From contig NZ_CP050831.1 in NCBI RefSeq assembly GCF_012113595.1, positions 2,666,001-2,730,000 of the forward strand: a DNA stretch of 64,000 nt, given 5' to 3'. Positions 44,801-52,188 of this stretch are shown in pieces; positions within the stretch are counted from its first letter, which is position 1, and the number at the start of each line of letters is the position of its first letter. Below the pieces are notes generated by a model, which worked only from the letters and a program-made list of their open reading frames with translations, was not told the DNA's origin and ran no database searches. The position numbers and the translations under genes were made by a program. The DNA comes from Bacteroides faecium (GTDB lineage Bacteria; Bacteroidota; Bacteroidia; Bacteroidales; Bacteroidaceae).

Positions 44801-46143
44801 GAGCGGACTACGCCGGATGCTCCTTTTTCCACTTCTTTGTCCATCTCTTCACGGGTGAATGTCCGTCCCCGGAACTGCTTGCCGTAGATATGGGCGAGGA
44901 TGCCTTCCAGTATGACGATAGAGCCGTCCACAACGATACCGAAGTCGATGGCGCCGAGGCTCATCAGGTTGGCGGTGACATTGAAAAGGCGCATCATGAT
45001 AAAGGCAAAGAGCATCGCCAGCGGAATGACTGACGCGACAATCAGTCCGGCACGTACATTGCCGAGGAAGATGATAAGTACGAGGAATACGATAATTGCA
45101 CCTTCAATCAGGTTGTTGACAACGGTTGAGATATTTCGGTTCACCAGTTCCGAGCGGTTCAGATAAGGTTCGATGCTGACACCTTCGGGCAGCAGGTGCT
45201 GTATCTTCTCTACTCTTTTTTCAAGTTCCTGGGTGACGACGTTGGCGTTGGCTCCTTTCAGCATCATCGCGATTCCGCCTACACACTCGCCTTCGCCGTC
45301 CATTGTCATGGCGCCGAAACGTTTGGGAGAGCCGAAACGGACTACGCCTACATCGCTGATATGTACCGGAATCCCGTTCCGGTTGGCTACAACGATGCGC
45401 TCGATGTCCTTCGTCCGGGTAATCATACCTTCCGACCGGATATAATAGGCATTCTTCGCTTTTTCTATATAGCTTCCGCCAGTGTTCTGGTTGTTGCTGC
45501 TGAGGGCTTCGAATACTTCTCCGATGGTGATGTTCAGTGAGAAGAGCGCGTCCGGGTCGACGGCGACTTCATACTGTTTCAGGTAGCCGCCGAAACTGTT
45601 GATTTCTACGATACCCGGTATGCCGGACAACTGGCGTTTCACCATCCAGTCCTGAATGGTGCGGAGTTCCATAGCATCGTATTTCTCTTCGTAGCCGGGG
45701 GCTACTTTCAGTATGTACTGGTAGATTTCTCCGAGTCCGGTGGTGATGGGCATCATTTCCGGTGCTCCGAGTTCGGGGGGAATCTCTCCGGTGACGGTTT
45801 GTATCTGTTCGTTGATAAGCTGCCGGGCATCGAGGGTAGGGACGCTTTCTTTGAACACAACGGTCACCACCGATAGCCCGAAGCGGCTGACGGAACGGAT
45901 ATCTTCTACATTCATGATGTTGCTCATCGCTAGTTCGATAGGCATGGTGATGAGCTGTTCTACCTCTTGCGGTGCGAGGGTGGGCGACACGGTCACAATC
46001 TGTACCTGGTTGTTGGTGATATCGGGCACGGCGTCGATGGGCAATGTCAACATCGCGTAGATACCGCCGATAAGCAGGAAGAGGGTAGTGAGCCCTACAA
46101 ACATCTTCTTTTTGATTGAAAAACGTACAATGGCTGTAAACAT
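41818..46143 (-). CDS. CusA/CzcA-type RND pump fused to TolC-like outer-membrane factor
   Basis: A 1441-residue fusion. Residues 1 to about 1040 form a heavy-metal-type RND pump, with LPIDAVPDITNNQVQI near the N terminus and the membrane proton-relay segment GAIDFGIVVDGSIVILEG. Two periplasmic domains and a second set of six spans follow. At about 1045-1063 lies a hydrophobic stretch ending in SFVSAQQ that looks like a complete signal peptide with a cleavage site. Residues about 1064-1441 form an outer-membrane efflux protein with two OEP repeats (VTLEQAIEMAKQNHPRLK at the start). Proteolysis at the internal signal could release the outer-membrane part. The metal is unknown. Confidence 0.94.
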   Translation of the reverse strand: MFTAIVRFSIKKKMFVGLTTLFLLIGGIYAMLTLPIDAVPDITNNQVQIVTVSPTLAPQEVEQLITMPIELAMSNIMNVEDIRSVSRFGLSVVTVVFKESVPTLDARQLINEQIQTVTGEIPPELGAPEMMPITTGLGEIYQYILKVAPGYEEKYDAMELRTIQDWMVKRQLSGIPGIVEINSFGGYLKQYEVAVDPDALFSLNITIGEVFEALSSNNQNTGGSYIEKAKNAYYIRSEGMITRTKDIERIVVANRNGIPVHISDVGVVRFGSPKRFGAMTMDGEGECVGGIAMMLKGANANVVTQELEKRVEKIQHLLPEGVSIEPYLNRSELVNRNISTVVNNLIEGAIIVFLVLIIFLGNVRAGLIVASVIPLAMLFAFIMMRLFNVTANLMSLGAIDFGIVVDGSIVILEGILAHIYGKQFRGRTFTREEMDKEVEKGASGVVRSATFAVLIILIVFFPILTLNGIEGKYFTPMAKTLVFCIIGALILSLTYVPMMASLFLKHTIVVKPTLADRFFEKLNSVYQRCLRSCLHHKWRTVIVAFAALIGSLFLFTRLGAEFIPTLDEGDFAMQMTLPAGSSLSESIEVSRLAEKTLMDKFPEIKHVVAKIGTAEVPTDPMAVEDADVMIIMKPFKEWTSAGNRAEMVDKMKEALEPLSERAEFNFSQPIQLRFNELMTGAKADIAVKLYGEDTHELYEKAKEAAAYVEKVPGASDVIVEQTMGLPQLVVKYNRSKIARYGINIEELNTIIRTAYAGESSGVVFENERRFDLVVRLDQEKVADLNLDKLFVRTSEGIQIPVGEVASIDLVSGPLQINRDATKRRIVIGVNVRDADIQQVVADIQKTLDRNVKLKPGYYFEYGGQFENLQNAIHTLLIVIPVALMLILLILFFAFKNITYTLMVFSTVPLSLIGGIVALWLRGLPFSISAGVGFIALFGVAVLNGILMVNHFNELRKQNAYPMTTNRIIAKGTPHLLRPVFLTGLVASLGFVPMAIATSAGAEVQRPLATVVIGGLIISTVLTLLIIPVFYKIVNSLATWKRPGAKFHLPFFVLLPLFLLIPSFVSAQQASTVTLEQAIEMAKQNHPRLKMATNAIQQAKATRGEIVEASPTSFSYSWGQLNGENKKDKELAFEQSLGSLLTPFYKNALVNRQVKTTTFYRQMVEKEVTAEVKRAWAYYQYAANLCAMYRDQDKMAEKLQHIGELRYQQGEITLLEKNMMTTVAAELHNRWFQAQEEEKMALARFRWSCYSDQPIVPADSTLSLFYTSLSDGTLSGAHTAYFQSQADEAKAMLHVERSHFFPEISVGYTRQDILPLKNLNAWMVGISFPIYFLPQKSKVKQARLSATSAQIQADANILELRNKVLELEASLRRYNESLRYYTSSALKEADELTKAANLQLQQSETGIAEYIQSITTARDIRRGYIETVYQYNIAALEYELFR

Positions 46144-46172
46144 GATTCTCTTTGTGTTATTATTTCATGTTA

Positions 46173-46180
46173 CAAAACTA
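46173..46180 (-). promoter_or_regulatory. -7 box before the efflux operon
   Basis: On the minus strand TAGTTTTG matches TAnnTTTG, 30 bp before the pump ATG at 46143. A TTTG at the usual -33 distance is absent, as expected for an activator-dependent promoter. The LytTR regulator at the end of the operon is a candidate activator. Confidence 0.45.
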
Positions 46181-46283
46181 CGGACTATCTGCGTTCGTGA
46201 TAGCCGGAAACGTTTGAAGCGGAAAGATTGCAGGGCGAAGTGACGAAATGTCGGCTTGAATGTTCTGCGGGGGAACTGCTCTT

Positions 46284-46970
46284 TTAAAACCTGTATCCGA
46301 TACTTATAAAGAAGGAATGCATGAAGTTGAACTTGGGCATGGTCAGCTTCTTGCCTTCTACGGTGATGTTTCGTCCGCCACTGTACATGTCGAAATCGGA
46401 GAGTGTGTATCCTGCCGAAAGAGTGTACTGCTCGTCCAAGTCGAGGGTGAACATACCTTTTATATGATAGAATACGGTTCGTCCGCCCCGGTTCTTGATA
46501 CGGTCGAATCTCATTGCTGTCCATGCGCCGGAAGCATTCGGGTAGTAGTCGATGTCGAGGCTTTTGTTGGTGGATAGCGGGATAGTCAGTCCCGGTGACA
46601 CGATAAAGGAAAGTGCCATGTCTTTGTCTTTTCCCAATATTAGGGCGGGAGTGGCAAACTGCAGGGCGGGTCGGAACGCGAACAGATGGCAAAGCGGGGT
46701 GTCGTCACTGGAACTCCATCGCCATTGCTGGTCTTTGGAGATTCCCGAGTAGCTTTCATCTGTTATGATATTGCAGAAGAGTAACCCCACGGTGATGCCT
46801 GCGTAGGGAATAGGTTGATAAGTGATGGTCGGTTCTATTTCCCAGGCTGAGTAATTGTTTAGCGCTCCGGTAAGTTCTACTTTCCATACACGGGTTCTTT
46901 CTTCTTCCTGGGCTTTGCCTTTAGCGGCTGCGAGTAGCAGACAGATGATTAAGAGGATTTGTCGTTTCAT
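46284..46970 (-). CDS. Outer-membrane beta-barrel-like protein
   Basis: A 228-residue exported protein. The ATG at 46970 gives a clean signal peptide (MKRQILLIICLLLAAAKGKAQ). The longer frame to 47171 runs into repeat sequence and is not credible. Alternating hydrophobic strands such as YTLSAGYTLSDFDMYSGG and the C-terminal aromatic end SFFISIGYRF suggest a small barrel. No family name can be given with confidence. It lies 140 bp upstream of the efflux operon in the same direction, and the -7 box at 46173 falls between them. It may be a separate unit with a related envelope role. Confidence 0.7.
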   Translation of the reverse strand: MKRQILLIICLLLAAAKGKAQEEERTRVWKVELTGALNNYSAWEIEPTITYQPIPYAGITVGLLFCNIITDESYSGISKDQQWRWSSSDDTPLCHLFAFRPALQFATPALILGKDKDMALSFIVSPGLTIPLSTNKSLDIDYYPNASGAWTAMRFDRIKNRGGRTVFYHIKGMFTLDLDEQYTLSAGYTLSDFDMYSGGRNITVEGKKLTMPKFNFMHSFFISIGYRF

Positions 46971-47052
46971 TGTATAAATACTGTTAGTTGTCCATTTGTA
47001 GGTAAAGACAGGAAAAAACGGTGACTTCCCTATTGCTGAAAGGTTAATAAAT

Positions 47053-47140
47053 GTTGCTCGGTGGGGAAGGCTACCTTCCTCGGTGCCGGACACCCTCTTC
47101 CTCGGTGCCGAAGGCATGCTTCCCCGGTGCCGGACAAAAC
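47053..47140. repeat. Four-unit 22-bp tandem array, G+C-rich
   Basis: Units begin at 47053, 47075, 47097 and 47119. The last three share the 14-base core CTTCCYCGGTGCCG followed by eight variable bases (GACACCCT, AAGGCATG, GACAAAAC). The first unit keeps only CTCGGTG. The array sits between divergent genes and upstream of the glutathione peroxidase start. It is far richer in G+C than the flanks. Confidence 0.85.
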
Positions 47141-47221
47141 ATCGAAGAATAATGTGATGTGGAGCAAACATTTTTTCAGATCGGTTCGTTTAATATGAAA
47201 CGAACTAAATACATATTGAGT

Positions 47222-47764
47222 ATGAAATCATTTATTTTAATGGTGGTAGCTATGGTGTGTGCAATATCTTTGGAAGCGCAGAATAAGTCTTTCTACGACT
47301 TCACTGTGCAAACGATTGACGGTAAGGAATTTCCTCTTTCGTCTTTGAAAGGGAAAAAAGTGCTGGTGGTGAATGTGGCTTCAAAGTGTGGCTTGACTCC
47401 TCAGTATGCCAAGTTGCAGGAATTGTACGAGAAGTATAAGGATAAGAACTTCGTTATTATCGGCTTTCCCGCCAATAACTTTATGGGACAGGAACCGGGG
47501 AGCAATGAAGAGATTGCCAAGTTCTGTTCATTGAACTATGATGTCACTTTCCCGATGATGGCTAAGATTTCCGTCAAAGGCAAGGAGATGGCTCCACTTT
47601 ATCAATGGCTGACGGAGAAGAAACTGAATGGAAAAGAAGATGCACCCGTTCAGTGGAACTTCCAGAAGTTTATGATTGACGAGAACGGAAACTGGATTGG
47701 GTTCGTAGCCCCCAAAGAGAGCCCGTTCTCGGAGAAAATCATTACTTGGATAGAGAAGGAATAA
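47222..47764 (+). CDS. Glutathione peroxidase family protein, exported
   Basis: A 180-residue thioredoxin-fold peroxidase. NVASKCGLTPQY holds the peroxidatic Cys (not selenocysteine). GFPANNFMGQEPGSNEEI and WNFQKFMID supply the Gln and Trp/Asn of the catalytic tetrad. The ATG at 47222 gives a short signal peptide (ILMVVAMVCAISLEAQ), so it is probably periplasmic. An ATG at 47195 would add nine residues. Bacteria of this group lack glutathione, so thioredoxin is the likely reductant. Its 3' end overlaps the convergent Nudix gene by 23 bp. Confidence 0.92.
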   Translation: MKSFILMVVAMVCAISLEAQNKSFYDFTVQTIDGKEFPLSSLKGKKVLVVNVASKCGLTPQYAKLQELYEKYKDKNFVIIGFPANNFMGQEPGSNEEIAKFCSLNYDVTFPMMAKISVKGKEMAPLYQWLTEKKLNGKEDAPVQWNFQKFMIDENGNWIGFVAPKESPFSEKIITWIEKE

Positions 47765-48263
47765 GGGATACTTTTTTCAGTTCTCCTTCAAAGTTGGGAG
47801 TGAAAATGCCTTTTCCCAGGTTTTCTTCTATTTCTTCGACGGTCCAGAACCGTCCGCCGTCCAGTTCGTCGCTGGGGCGGATTTCACCGTCGTAGACTGT
47901 CTTATGAACGAATACAAGTTCCTTCTCGCGGTCGGACTCGAAAACATAATTAGTCAGAAGCTCGGGAGTAAAGTCCGTGATGCCCAGTTCTTCACGGACT
48001 TCCCGTTTAAGGGCTATCTCTACGCTTTCGCCTAAATCGATATGTCCGCCTACGGCCGTATCCCATTTCCCGGGTTGGATGTCTTTCCACTCGGGACGTT
48101 TTTGCAGATACAAATCCCCTTTCGTGTTGAAGACGTGCAGATGGACGACCGGATGAAGCAATTTGCTGCCGCTGTGGCATTCTCCGCGGGTGGCGGCTCC
48201 GGTGATATTTCCCTGTTCATCGACGACGGGGAACATTTCTTGGTTGTTATCGCTTGACATCAT
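47742..48263 (-). CDS. Nudix hydrolase, IDI-like
   Basis: A 173-residue Nudix protein. The Nudix box runs from GGHIDLGES to REVREELGI and fits GX5EX7REUXEEXGU. The N terminus (EMFPVVDEQGNITGAATRG) and the LYLQKRPEWKDIQPGKWD block resemble the YfcD/isopentenyl-diphosphate-isomerase-like branch. The substrate is probably a nucleoside diphosphate derivative, but it cannot be named. Two ATGs at 48263 and 48260 are both possible starts. It converges on the peroxidase gene with a 23-bp coding overlap and has no room for a terminator between them. Confidence 0.88.
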   Translation of the reverse strand: MMSSDNNQEMFPVVDEQGNITGAATRGECHSGSKLLHPVVHLHVFNTKGDLYLQKRPEWKDIQPGKWDTAVGGHIDLGESVEIALKREVREELGITDFTPELLTNYVFESDREKELVFVHKTVYDGEIRPSDELDGGRFWTVEEIEENLGKGIFTPNFEGELKKVSLIPSLSK

Positions 48264-48330
48264 TGTTTCTACTGTTTTTATAGGAAGGGTTATCGCAATT
48301 TACGATACCCTCATGGTATTTGTAATATCC

Positions 48331-49551
48331 TTACGGCATTAATAAGGAAGAATCTCCGTAACTCAGGAACCGGAAATCGTGGCTCAGGGCATAATCATAA
48401 ATCGTGCGCCAGTCTCCTTTTACAAAAGCGGAAACCAAAAGTAATAAGGTGCTTTGCGGCTGATGGAAATTAGTAACCATTGCTTTTACTATTTTATACT
48501 GGTAGCCGGGGGCAATAATGATCTGTGTACTGGTATGAAGAGCTTCAAGACCATTTCTGTCAAGATACCCCAATATCTTTTGCAACGCAACTACCGGGGG
48601 AATCTGGTCATACTTTTCATAAGGCTGCCATTGTCTGACGTGTAGTTCCTCTTCCGTAGCGTCCGGATTATCAGCCAGTGTGACTCCGATATGATACAGG
48701 CTTTCGAGTGTGCGTACCGAAGTAGTCCCTACGGCAACGGCGCAACCGTCATGGTCGATAAGTTTCTTGATAGTGCTCCGGTTGACAGATATATATTCCG
48801 TATGCATCTCGTGACCTTCAATCTCTTCACTTTTCACAGGTTTGAAAGTTCCCGCACCTACGTGCAGGGTCAGTTCCTCAAGTTCTATTCCTTTCTCTTG
48901 CAGCGCATCCAATACTCGGGGCGTGAAATGCAGTCCGGCGGTAGGTGCGGCTACCGAACCTTTAATCTTTGAATAAACCGTCTGATAAGTTTCTTTATCG
49001 CTTTCTTCCGTCTCCCGGTTTAGATAAGGAGGAATAGGAAGCTCCCCGAATACTTCGAGAATATCGGCGAAAGTCACTTCCGGATTATCCCATGAGAAGT
49101 CTACCCAATGGCTGGTTCCTCTGCTTTCTCCTCTCGTTGCGGTCAGTGTGATTGGCAATCCTTTTACCGTCATTTCCCGTTTCAAGGTTCCGTCTTTCCA
49201 TTTCTTCAGGTTGCCAATCATGCAAAGCCATGCGGCATGTTCCGTTTGCTGGAAGTTCAGAACATAATCATTGGGCTGAATCGGTTCGAGGCAGAATACT
49301 TCAATCAGTGCCCCCGTTTCCTTACGGAAATGTAGCCTTGCTTGAATAACTTTTGTGTTGTTGAATACCATCAAAGCACCTTTAGGCAGATACTCTGGCA
49401 AAGAGGTGAAAGTATCTTCGCTTACTTCACCGCGGCGGTACACCAACAATTTCGACTGGTCGCGGACAGCCAACGGGAATTTGGCAATGCGTTCATCCGG
49501 CAATGGATAGTTGTATTCGCTGATATGGATATGTTTCGGGTCTTCTTTCAT
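48331..49551 (-). CDS. queA: tRNA preQ1(34) S-adenosylmethionine ribosyltransferase-isomerase
   Basis: A 406-residue QueA. The start is ISEYNYPLPDERIAKFPL, then MVFNNTKVIQARLHF. The central block APTAGLHFTPRVLDAL and LHVGAGTFKPVKSEEIEGH are strong family signatures, and MVTNFHQPQSTLLLLVSAF closes the protein. It transfers the ribosyl moiety of SAM to 7-aminomethyl-7-deazaguanine at tRNA position 34 to make epoxyqueuosine. The ATG at 49551 is used. The frame continues to 49617 but runs into the terminator stem of the upstream tRNA gene. The length is typical for Bacteroidota and longer than the E. coli protein. Confidence 0.96.
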   Translation of the reverse strand: MKEDPKHIHISEYNYPLPDERIAKFPLAVRDQSKLLVYRRGEVSEDTFTSLPEYLPKGALMVFNNTKVIQARLHFRKETGALIEVFCLEPIQPNDYVLNFQQTEHAAWLCMIGNLKKWKDGTLKREMTVKGLPITLTATRGESRGTSHWVDFSWDNPEVTFADILEVFGELPIPPYLNRETEESDKETYQTVYSKIKGSVAAPTAGLHFTPRVLDALQEKGIELEELTLHVGAGTFKPVKSEEIEGHEMHTEYISVNRSTIKKLIDHDGCAVAVGTTSVRTLESLYHIGVTLADNPDATEEELHVRQWQPYEKYDQIPPVVALQKILGYLDRNGLEALHTSTQIIIAPGYQYKIVKAMVTNFHQPQSTLLLLVSAFVKGDWRTIYDYALSHDFRFLSYGDSSLLMP

Positions 49552-49599
49552 TGTTGTCAGGTATATTTCTAGGTGAATATGTTCCAAATGTGTTCCACT

Positions 49600-49641
49600 A
49601 AAAAATGAATCAGCCACTTACTAAATTGTAAATGGCTGATT
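49600..49641 (-). terminator. Terminator of the tRNA-Pro gene
   Basis: AATCAGCCA at 49608-49616 pairs with 49633-49641, with further pairing inside (TTAC with GTAA). On the minus strand the stem is followed by a run of six T within 49600-49605, as in an intrinsic terminator. It separates the tRNA transcript from queA. Confidence 0.8.
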
Positions 49642-49649
49642 TCCAGTAG

Positions 49650-49723
49650 TCGGGATGACAAGATTCGAACTTGCGACCACACGCCCCCCAGACGCGTACT
49701 CTACCGGGCTGAGCTACATCCCG
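49650..49723 (-). tRNA. tRNA-Pro (anticodon GGG)
   Basis: A 74-nt cloverleaf. The acceptor stem CGGGATG pairs with CATCCCG, with discriminator A at 49650. A D arm with GCTC/GAGT follows, then an anticodon stem CGCGT/GCGTG, loop CTGGGGG and anticodon GGG at 49689-49687. The T arm has TTCGAAT. CCA is not encoded. Its own promoter lies directly upstream and a terminator downstream. Confidence 0.96.
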
Positions 49724-49734
49724 AATTGCGGATG

Positions 49735-49765
49735 CAAAAGTACGGATTAATTTTGAAATAGCAAA
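49735..49765 (-). promoter_or_regulatory. Promoter of the tRNA-Pro gene
   Basis: On the minus strand TTTG (49765-49762) is followed after exactly 19 bp by TACTTTTG (49742-49735), an ideal Bacteroides promoter. Transcription would begin about five bases before the mature tRNA. Confidence 0.8.
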
Positions 49766-50088
49766 TAATTCCTGTGAATTTTGTAGTATACCTTCTGTTA
49801 GTTCTTATAATTCCTTTGATTTTGAGTAGAATGGATTGCGGATATTCTCTGTAGTTTTACTTGAATTAGCATACAATCTGATGTTTTTTCATTTGGAGCC
49901 CTAAACCAGAATGGTTGCATAAAAACACTATAATATATCGGGCAGTAGATAATAAAGCTAAACGGGGAATCGCGAAATGAACTATCAATCAGTGAGTTTG
50001 TTTATAAATTAATGCAAATAAAGAGTGTGTGACTTCCTTAGTATGATACTATATTTCCATTTAGGGCGCGCAGTATTTCAGGAAGTTA
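49766..50088. other. AT-rich intergenic region without a gene
   Basis: About 320 bp between the tRNA promoter and the AraC-type regulator. I see no open frame of interest, RNA fold or repeat. It may hold operator sites for the regulator. Confidence 0.5.
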
Positions 50089-50096
50089 TACATTTG
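50089..50096 (+). promoter_or_regulatory. -7 box before the AraC-type regulator
   Basis: TACATTTG matches TAnnTTTG, 37 bp before the ATG at 50133. No matching TTTG is found about 19 bp upstream. Confidence 0.45.
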
Positions 50097-50132
50097 TAGT
50101 AATAAGACTTAGTTTAGATAGAAAGGTGTTAA

Positions 50133-50999
50133 ATGTTAGACATTAAAAATAGAGAGACATTAGAGATATATGTCTTGGGTGACGATTTTAAATTTTATCA
50201 GAATCTGAAATATCTTCCTCTGACTTCCTACCCTTCTAATATTCAGTCAGCTTTGATTGTATATTGTTTGAGTGGAAGAGCGAAACTTACTGTACACGAA
50301 GATGTGCACTGGGTGCAACCGGAGGAACTTATTATATTATTACCCGGACAATTTGTCTCATTCAGTGAGCCTAGTGAAGATTTTTCAACCGTTTCGATGG
50401 TGATATCATCTTCCTTGTTTAGTGATGCGTTGAGTGGAGTCCCACGATTCTCCCCGCATTTCTTCTTCTATATGCGAACCCATTTTTGGTATCCGCAGAC
50501 AGAACATGATATTCCCCGTATATACAATTATCTGGGGATGATAAAAGATAAAGTCAAGTCTCAAGACGTATACAGACGGGAACTGATAACCCATTTGCTG
50601 AGATATCTGTATCTGGAACTGTTCAATGCTTATCAAAAGGAATCCGCTTTGATGACTGTGCGGAAAGATACACGTAAAGAAGAATTGGCTAATAAATTCT
50701 TCGGGCTAATCATGAAGCATTTCAAAGAAAATAAAGATGTAGCTTTTTATGCAGATAAACTGTGTATCACGTCCAAGTACCTGACTATGGTTATCAAGGA
50801 GACAAGCGGAAAGTCTGCCAAAGACTGGATTGTAGAATATATCATACTGGAAATTAAAGCCTTGCTGAAGAATACCAGCTTGAATATTCAGGAGATAGCA
50901 ATTAAGACCAACTTTGCCAATCAGTCCTCTCTCGGACGTTTTTTCAGAAAGCATACCGGAATGTCACTGTCTCAGTACCGGATGAGTAGCTTGGACTAG
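50133..50999 (+). CDS. AraC-family transcriptional regulator
   Basis: A 288-residue regulator. The N-terminal half (about 1-160) is cupin-like (IVYCLSGRAKLTVHEDVHWV, LIILLPGQFVSF) and probably binds a small ligand. The C-terminal half has the two helix-turn-helix motifs of AraC, with FYADKLCITSKYLTMVIKE for the first and IQEIAIKTNFANQSSLGRFF for the second, closing with TGMSLSQYR. It stands alone between a tRNA gene and the convergent aroB, so target genes cannot be guessed. Confidence 0.93.
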   Translation: MLDIKNRETLEIYVLGDDFKFYQNLKYLPLTSYPSNIQSALIVYCLSGRAKLTVHEDVHWVQPEELIILLPGQFVSFSEPSEDFSTVSMVISSSLFSDALSGVPRFSPHFFFYMRTHFWYPQTEHDIPRIYNYLGMIKDKVKSQDVYRRELITHLLRYLYLELFNAYQKESALMTVRKDTRKEELANKFFGLIMKHFKENKDVAFYADKLCITSKYLTMVIKETSGKSAKDWIVEYIILEIKALLKNTSLNIQEIAIKTNFANQSSLGRFFRKHTGMSLSQYRMSSLD

Positions 51000-51037
51000 G
51001 ACAGCGCACATGTGATATTTGCCAATAAGTATGGGGA

Positions 51038-52099
51038 TTAAATCCCCATACATTCGCGATAGAAGTCCAGCATTTCAAAAATGGTGTCTTTGTCGGCAGT
51101 CTGGTTAATGCAAATATCTCCGATGTCTTTCAGTAAAGTGAAATTAATCGTTCCCGAAGTATTTTTTTTATCGTGTGTCATATATGCATAAAGCTGTTCA
51201 TACTTCTTACAGTCGAATGCGAACACACCGTAATTGTCTTTAATAAACTGGATGGTTTGTCTCATTCTCTCTTTCGGGAAGCCTACTTTAGTATGAGACA
51301 GATACAATTCGCATACAATTCCCCAGGCTACTGCATATCCGTGCAAAACCGGACGGTTCTCTGCCAATGCCATGCTTTCAAATGCGTGTCCTACGGTATG
51401 TCCCAAGTTTAGCGCTTTACGGATGCCATGTTCAAAGGGGTCTTGCTCCACAATATCTTTTTTTACTTGCACTGACTCGCCAACCAATCGCTTGAGGGCC
51501 GCGTAATCAATATCGGATGTGTTGAAACTTAGTAATTCCGCCCAATGCGCAACATTACTTATCAAACCGTGCTTGAGCATCTCCGCATATCCCGAAAAGA
51601 AATTGTGTACGTCCAGCGTACGCAGGAATTCTGTTTCAATCAGCACACTGCTTGCCGGAGCGAATGCACCGATTTCATTTTTCAGTCCGTTGAAGTTGAT
51701 TCCTGTCTTGCCGCCAACAGAAGCGTCCACCATCGCCAGCAAGGTGGTTGGTATATTGATATAGGAGATGCCACGTTTGAATGTAGCTGCGGCAAAACCG
51801 CCCAGATCCGTCACCATCCCCCCGCCGAGGTTGATAAGTAAAGAGTGGCGCGTAGCTCCTTGGGTACTCAATGCCATCCATACGGAAGCAAGTGTTTCCA
51901 CCGTTTTATGTACATCCTCAGCTCCGATACAGATTTCAACGGCGTCTTTCAGTAAGGTGGTTTCCTTTAGGGAAGGCAGGCAGAGATGCCGGGTATGCTC
52001 GTCTGTGAGGATGAATAATTTGTCGTGCGGACACTGTTCGATGGCACGACTCAGGCTCGTTTCCAAGCTTTCACAGAGAATGACTTCTTGTTTACTCAT
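51038..52099 (-). CDS. aroB: 3-dehydroquinate synthase
   Basis: A 353-residue NAD- and metal-dependent enzyme of the shikimate pathway. NLGGGMVTDLGGFAAATFKR and NIPTTLLAMVDASVGGKTGI are the NAD and substrate motifs. LNLGHTVGHAFE supplies the metal-binding His. It converts DAHP to 3-dehydroquinate in the cytoplasm. It converges with the AraC-type gene (38-bp gap) and is divergent from a small membrane-protein gene. A -7 box for aroB lies at 52123-52130. Confidence 0.97.
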   Translation of the reverse strand: MSKQEVILCESLETSLSRAIEQCPHDKLFILTDEHTRHLCLPSLKETTLLKDAVEICIGAEDVHKTVETLASVWMALSTQGATRHSLLINLGGGMVTDLGGFAAATFKRGISYINIPTTLLAMVDASVGGKTGINFNGLKNEIGAFAPASSVLIETEFLRTLDVHNFFSGYAEMLKHGLISNVAHWAELLSFNTSDIDYAALKRLVGESVQVKKDIVEQDPFEHGIRKALNLGHTVGHAFESMALAENRPVLHGYAVAWGIVCELYLSHTKVGFPKERMRQTIQFIKDNYGVFAFDCKKYEQLYAYMTHDKKNTSGTINFTLLKDIGDICINQTADKDTIFEMLDFYRECMGI

Positions 52100-52122
52100 G
52101 ATTCTTTTGCTTTTTTACCCTG

Positions 52123-52130
52123 CAAATGTA
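52123..52130 (-). promoter_or_regulatory. -7 box of aroB
   Basis: On the minus strand TACATTTG matches TAnnTTTG, 24 bp before the aroB start. The -33 element is not evident. Confidence 0.5.
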
Positions 52131-52152
52131 TATAAAATATCTTTTTTATACT

Positions 52153-52160
52153 TACTTTTG
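52153..52160 (+). promoter_or_regulatory. -7 box of the small membrane-protein gene
   Basis: TACTTTTG matches TAnnTTTG, 29 bp before the ATG at 52189. It is divergent to the aroB box, with 22 bp between them. Confidence 0.5.
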
Positions 52161-52188
52161 TCCCGTTAAAACGTTCAATCATTCAATC

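Noticed and set aside
46971..47171. N-terminal extension of the small barrel protein up to 47171
   Set aside because: The extension runs through the G+C-rich 22-bp array. A clean signal peptide begins at the ATG at 46970.
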